Below are positions 61,104 through 64,000 of a stretch of 64,000 nt of DNA, one piece after another. The DNA is from Psychroserpens luteus (lineage in GTDB: Bacteria; Bacteroidota; Bacteroidia; Flavobacteriales; Flavobacteriaceae). Each line of letters starts with the position of its first letter. Position 1 is the first letter of the stretch. The position numbers were made by a program, and so were the translations under genes. The stretch lies in NCBI RefSeq assembly GCF_015319355.1, contig NZ_JADILU010000006.1, forward strand, positions 352,125-416,124. The letters are read 5' to 3'. A model generated the notes under the pieces. That model was not told the DNA's origin and did not search any database. It saw only the letters and a list, made by a program, of their open reading frames with translations.

Positions 61104-61841
61104 ATGTTCCAACACAAACATCCATATAAACCCTTCATAAAAAAAGACACCACAAAACTCATTGTGGGTACATTGCCACCTCCAAGATTTACAACAGGAG
61201 ACTTACTGGAAAAAGATGTTGATTTTTGCTACGGAAGCTACCACAACTCACTCTGGAAATTTATAGACAACATCCATAATTTAGATTTAAGATACGATAA
61301 TTCTCAAGAAGCCATAGATCAACGAAAAGCTTATTTAATAAAACACAATATTGGTGTTTGTGATATTGTAGAAAGCGCAGAGCGCACTAAAATTGATGCC
61401 TCAGATTTAGGCATGCAAAACATCAAACTAAGAGATGTGATTGGTTATTTAAAACAATACCCAAATATAGATACACTGCTATTCACAGGTGGAAACAGTA
61501 AAAACGGACCAGAATACTTCTTTAGAAAACACATAAAAGATTATAACCTAAAATTACAATTAGTCTCTAATGAAACACCAAGAGTTCATGAGTTTGAACT
61601 TGATTACCATCAAGACCAACGTCATTCAGTGTGTGATTCTCATTCAGAGTGTGATTGTCATTCAGAGCGTAGCGAAGAATCTCCAAACAAAAGAAGCATC
61701 AAAACCATCTCATTAACCTCTTCATCTGGAGCAGCAAATATCTCAATTAGTAGAAACCCATTATACAAACATCTCAAAGCTAAAAATCCAAACTTTAATA
61801 CGTTTGATTTTAGAGTGATGCAGTATCGGGAGTTTTTTTAG
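61104..61841 (+). CDS. Uracil-DNA-glycosylase-family-like protein with repeat-derived insert
   Basis: A 245-residue protein resembling the UDG superfamily: LIVGTLPPPR near residue 20, CDIVESAERTKIDASDLG near residue 91, and TLLFTGGNSKNG near residue 130. Substrate and activity are uncertain. Residues about 173-195 (HSVCDSHSECDCHSERSEES) are encoded by three 18-bp partial copies of a dispersed repeat (61621-61674), in frame; they would insert a Cys/Ser-rich loop. The last 47 codons are duplicated at 63191-63338. The start follows a long inverted repeat. Confidence 0.75.
   Translation: MFQHKHPYKPFIKKDTTKLIVGTLPPPRFTTGDLLEKDVDFCYGSYHNSLWKFIDNIHNLDLRYDNSQEAIDQRKAYLIKHNIGVCDIVESAERTKIDASDLGMQNIKLRDVIGYLKQYPNIDTLLFTGGNSKNGPEYFFRKHIKDYNLKLQLVSNETPRVHEFELDYHQDQRHSVCDSHSECDCHSERSEESPNKRSIKTISLTSSSGAANISISRNPLYKHLKAKNPNFNTFDFRVMQYREFF
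61621..61674. repeat. Three 18-bp tandem copies of dispersed-repeat sequence inside a gene
   Basis: GTCATTCAG-type units at 61621, 61639 and 61657, the last continuing as AGCGTAGCGAAGAATCTCC, the full dispersed repeat of this lineage. The 18-bp period keeps the reading frame open, giving HSVCDS, HSECDC and HSERSE. Confidence 0.85.
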
Positions 61842-62098
61842 TGGATGGTTTGTCTGACGAGTTCCTTTAGTTTGTAATAAATATCTTTGAATAACGAAAG
61901 AGGAAAACTAAACGAGAACCTTAAAATAAGCTGCAAATAAAACAAGTAGTGCCAAACATTTTGAAAATAATTATTAGACTCATGTAAAGCTATTATGAGG
62001 TGAGCAACCTGTAAAAATTAATTTTTAAAATTCTTTATTACTTAGCATTTTTTAAAATAGTTTACCAACTACATTTGCAATATTTTTAATCACTAATT
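61842..62098. other. Intergenic gap with one promoter element only
   Basis: This 257-nt stretch holds no convincing gene, RNA or terminator. Its only signal is a -7-like TACATTTG at 62070-62077, 22 nt before the PiT-like gene. TTTACCAA at 62062-62069 is an isolated half of the GntR operator and is probably chance. Confidence 0.5.
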
Positions 62099-63049
62099 AT
62101 GGAATTATTCATAGGTTATATTGGTTTTATTATTTCAGCGTATTCAGTGATTGCCAACGATGTTATTCAAACACTTGGCACATTTATATCTTCAAATTTT
62201 AAAGTAAAGTGGTGGTGGCTTTGGCTTTTTGCCATTAGCATTCTAACAATAACGTTGTGTTATGGTTGGTATGTAAATGATGGTGATGTGTCTTATGGTA
62301 GATTGGCGAATATACCATTGCCAGAGACTTTGGAATGGTGGTATCTTTTAGTACCAATCGCTCTATTGGTCATAACTCGATTCGGAATTCCTGTGAGTAC
62401 TACATTTATGATTTTAAGTGTTTTTTCTTCGAGTATGATTATAGAAAAAATGATTTTAAAATCGGTTTATGGATATGCAATTTCCTTTGTTTTTGCCATA
62501 GTGGTGTATATTTTTATTTCTGGAAAATTAGAATCCAAATTTTCTTTAGATAAATTAGATAAACACAAAAAGAGGCATTATTGGTTAATAGCGCAATGGT
62601 TTTCTACTGGATTTTTATGGTCTCAATGGTTGATTCAGGATTTTGCAAACATTTTTGTTTTTCTTCCAAGAAAACTAACCATCGAGCAGCTTTTACTATC
62701 CTTGACCTGCATTTTTCTAATTATGGCATACATTTTTAGAAAAGGAGGCGGGAAAATCCAGGAAATAGTTAATCAAAAATCTAATACCAAGAATATTCGT
62801 TCTGCCACAATTATCGATTTAATCTATGGTGTTTTTCTATTTGTATTTGGGAATCTCAATTCAATTCCTATGAGTACTACTTGGGTGTTTATTGGGATTT
62901 TAGCAGGAAGAGAATTAGGGATAACATATCAATTGAATAAAAAGAAAATAAAATACACTTATATCATTATCGCCAAAGATTTTGGTAAAGTAAATATAGG
63001 ACTAGCTGTTAGTTTAGTGATTGCGTTTTTGATCCAGTATATAAAATAA
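62099..63049 (+). CDS. PiT-family-like membrane protein (divergent phosphate permease)
   Basis: A 316-residue integral membrane protein with about 8-9 helices. Two short motifs recall inorganic-phosphate (PiT) transporters: ANDVIQTLGTFI near residue 19 (family GANDVANAFGT) and the paired GIPVSTTFM near residue 98 and SIPMSTTWVFIGILAGRELG near residue 259 (family PVSTTH). Their two-fold arrangement matches the inverted-repeat PiT fold, but the protein is shorter than usual. Substrate may differ from phosphate. It stands alone, flanked by the two copies of the glycosylase-like 3' end. Confidence 0.6.
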   Translation: MELFIGYIGFIISAYSVIANDVIQTLGTFISSNFKVKWWWLWLFAISILTITLCYGWYVNDGDVSYGRLANIPLPETLEWWYLLVPIALLVITRFGIPVSTTFMILSVFSSSMIIEKMILKSVYGYAISFVFAIVVYIFISGKLESKFSLDKLDKHKKRHYWLIAQWFSTGFLWSQWLIQDFANIFVFLPRKLTIEQLLLSLTCIFLIMAYIFRKGGGKIQEIVNQKSNTKNIRSATIIDLIYGVFLFVFGNLNSIPMSTTWVFIGILAGRELGITYQLNKKKIKYTYIIIAKDFGKVNIGLAVSLVIAFLIQYIK

Positions 63050-63190
63050 ATATTGCGTATTAGAGTATTGGGAAAAAACTAATTACCATTTGTATTATTG
63101 GCTTTTCAATGTTTTGTGTTTTGAAGTTTATTTTTTTCCTTGTTGCCAATGTTCGCAGTTAGAAGAAGGTTGATCGTGTTTTTTATGTAG

Positions 63191-63338
63191 TCAAAACCAT
63201 CTCACTAACCTCTTCTCTTCATCTGGAGCAGCAAATATCTCAATTAGTAGAAACTCATTATACAAACATCTTAAAGCTAAAAACCCAAACTTCAATACGT
63301 TTGATTTTAGAGTGCTACAGTATCGGGAGTTTTTTTAG
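63191..63338 (+). pseudogene. Duplicated 3' fragment of the glycosylase-like gene
   Basis: This about 148-bp stretch is a near copy (roughly 90 percent by eye) of 61699-61841, the last 47 codons and stop of the glycosylase-like gene. It has a 5-nt insertion (TCTTC region) that breaks the frame, and no start. Homology begins just after the dispersed repeat in the parent gene and stops at the stop codon. The IS3-type element begins about 12 nt later, suggesting a rearrangement here. Confidence 0.88.
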
Positions 63339-63349
63339 AGTATGTGTCT

Positions 63350-64000
63350 TGTCCTGAAATATGGCTACAGGTTAAAATTGATTTTTACACTGTTAATTGA
63401 TATACCATATTTGGTGTTTTATAGTCTAAAGATAAATGTAATCTTATTTCGTTGTATAAATTAATTGCATTTTTTGCAGTTCTTTTGGCGTGTGTCATAT
63501 CTGTAAAGGTTTGGTCGAGATAAAATTCATCTTTTAAAATGCCATTCACACGTTCAGCCATTGCGTTTTCATAACAATGATTTTCTTCAGTCATACTAAT
63601 ATCTATCTTTTTTCTTTTTAATATTTGTGTGTATACATTGCTGCAATACTGGATTCCTCTGTCGGAATGATGGATAAGTTGTTTAATATTTTTAGCTTGA
63701 TAAATAGCCTTATTAAGCGCTCTGACGCATCCTTTGAGTTCTAAGCTATCACTAAGATCATAACCAACAATTTTTCTAGAATACATATCTGTAATAAGTG
63801 CTAGGTAACAAAAGCCTTTTACGGTTCTAATATAAGTTATATCACTAACCCAAACTTGGTTAGGCCTTGTAACTTCTAAGTCTTTTATAATGTTATTATA
63901 CTTATAAAAACGATGATACGAGTTAGTCGTTCTAGCACTGGTTTTCTTTCTAAGTGTTAGCATTTGGTGTTTTCTAAGAACACTAAATAAAGTATCTCTA
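63350..64000 (-). mobile_element. IS3-family insertion sequence, one end in window
   Basis: The transposase gene is minus-strand and runs off the right edge, so only the 3' end of the element is visible. The probable terminal inverted repeat begins at TGTCCTGAAATATGGCTAC (63350), 35 bp beyond the transposase stop. The other end, OrfA and any target duplication lie outside the window, so the boundary is provisional. Confidence 0.7.
63385..64000 (-). CDS. IS3-family transposase OrfB, 5' end cut by window edge
   Basis: A DDE integrase-type transposase of at least 204 residues (open to the edge; the first Met at 63963 is internal). The catalytic triad is visible: Asp in VWVSDITYI, Asp in IHHSDRGIQY and Glu in NAMAERVNG, followed by the typical FTDMTHAKRTAKNAINLYNEIRLHLSLDYKTP tail. 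The C-terminal half is intact, with no stop or frameshift. It cuts and inserts the element together with OrfA, expected beyond the right edge. Confidence 0.93.
   Translation of the reverse strand, partial: RDTLFSVLRKHQMLTLRKKTSARTTNSYHRFYKYNNIIKDLEVTRPNQVWVSDITYIRTVKGFCYLALITDMYSRKIVGYDLSDSLELKGCVRALNKAIYQAKNIKQLIHHSDRGIQYCSNVYTQILKRKKIDISMTEENHCYENAMAERVNGILKDEFYLDQTFTDMTHAKRTAKNAINLYNEIRLHLSLDYKTPNMVYQLTV

Noticed and set aside
62062-62069. TTTACCAA before the PiT-like gene as a GntR operator
   Set aside because: Only one half-site on the opposite strand, no dyad, and the gene has no link with alginate use.
1-64000. CRISPR arrays, tRNA or rRNA genes, prophage
   Set aside because: No spaced direct repeats, no cloverleaf with conserved T-loop, no rRNA-like stretch and no phage genes were seen by eye; a tRNAscan or covariance-model run would be decisive.

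Overview
The window reads as chromosomal DNA of a marine flavobacterium (Bacteroidota, probably Flavobacteriaceae; the genus cannot be fixed from sequence alone). The grounds are low G+C content, SusC/SusD pairs, many lipoprotein and outer-membrane genes, lack of obvious Shine-Dalgarno sequences, and promoters with the Bacteroidota -33 TTTG / -7 TAnnTTTG pattern. Both edges cut genes: a malic enzyme at the left and an IS3-type transposase at the right.

Left flank (1-7.5 kb): the 3' part of a malic enzyme, a type II NADH dehydrogenase, an aldehyde dehydrogenase and a small exported protein on the plus strand. They converge, across two intrinsic terminators, on a minus-strand glycogen pair (GlgC plus a GT4-type glycogen synthase).

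Centre (7.7-36.3 kb): a large alginate utilisation locus. It has six alginate lyases (four PL7, one two-domain PL6, one PL17), the cupin KdgF, a SusC/SusD pair with a PKD-domain lipoprotein, a hexuronate-type MFS importer, two SDR reductases (candidates for DEH to KDG), two PfkB kinases (KDG to KDPG), KDPG aldolase, a YhcH-family protein and a PPi-type phosphofructokinase. Less expected are a gluconokinase/6-phosphogluconate dehydrogenase fusion and an NRAMP-fold transporter without the usual metal motif. Regulators are a FadR-type GntR, a full LacI and a half-length LacI. Two identical 34-bp promoter-operator modules 12.5 kb apart, one before the first lyase and one before susC, carry paired TGGT-AA-ACCA dyads overlapping the -7 box. 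This fits one GntR repressor controlling both transcription units. The susC copy is followed by a terminator-like hairpin in a ~210-nt leader. Two LacI-type operators lie in the divergent lacI/kinase promoter.

Predicted flow: lipoprotein PL7/PL6 lyases cut alginate at the cell surface, SusCD imports oligomers, PL17 finishes them in the periplasm, the MFS carrier brings in monomers, KdgF opens them to DEH, and SDR, KDG kinase and KDPG aldolase yield pyruvate and glyceraldehyde-3-phosphate. PPi-PFK and the adjacent glycogen genes could route carbon toward gluconeogenesis and storage (inference).

Right half (36.3-64 kb): mostly housekeeping genes (SpoU methyltransferase, YihY, Era, Der, M23 peptidase, MerR, LemA, two TPM proteins, AlaS, GSCFA, CoaD, Ddl, PASTA protein, RluD family, YaaA). 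Accessory items among them are a membrane-protein/HTH pair with tandem 21-bp operators, an internally duplicated membrane protein broken by a frameshift, a tiny Tat-type lipoprotein made of DGYYD repeats, a GT9/DUF5672-GT pair, and a uracil-DNA-glycosylase-like gene with dispersed-repeat sequence inside its reading frame and a duplicated 3' end 1.5 kb downstream beside the IS element. No tRNA, rRNA, CRISPR array or prophage was recognised.
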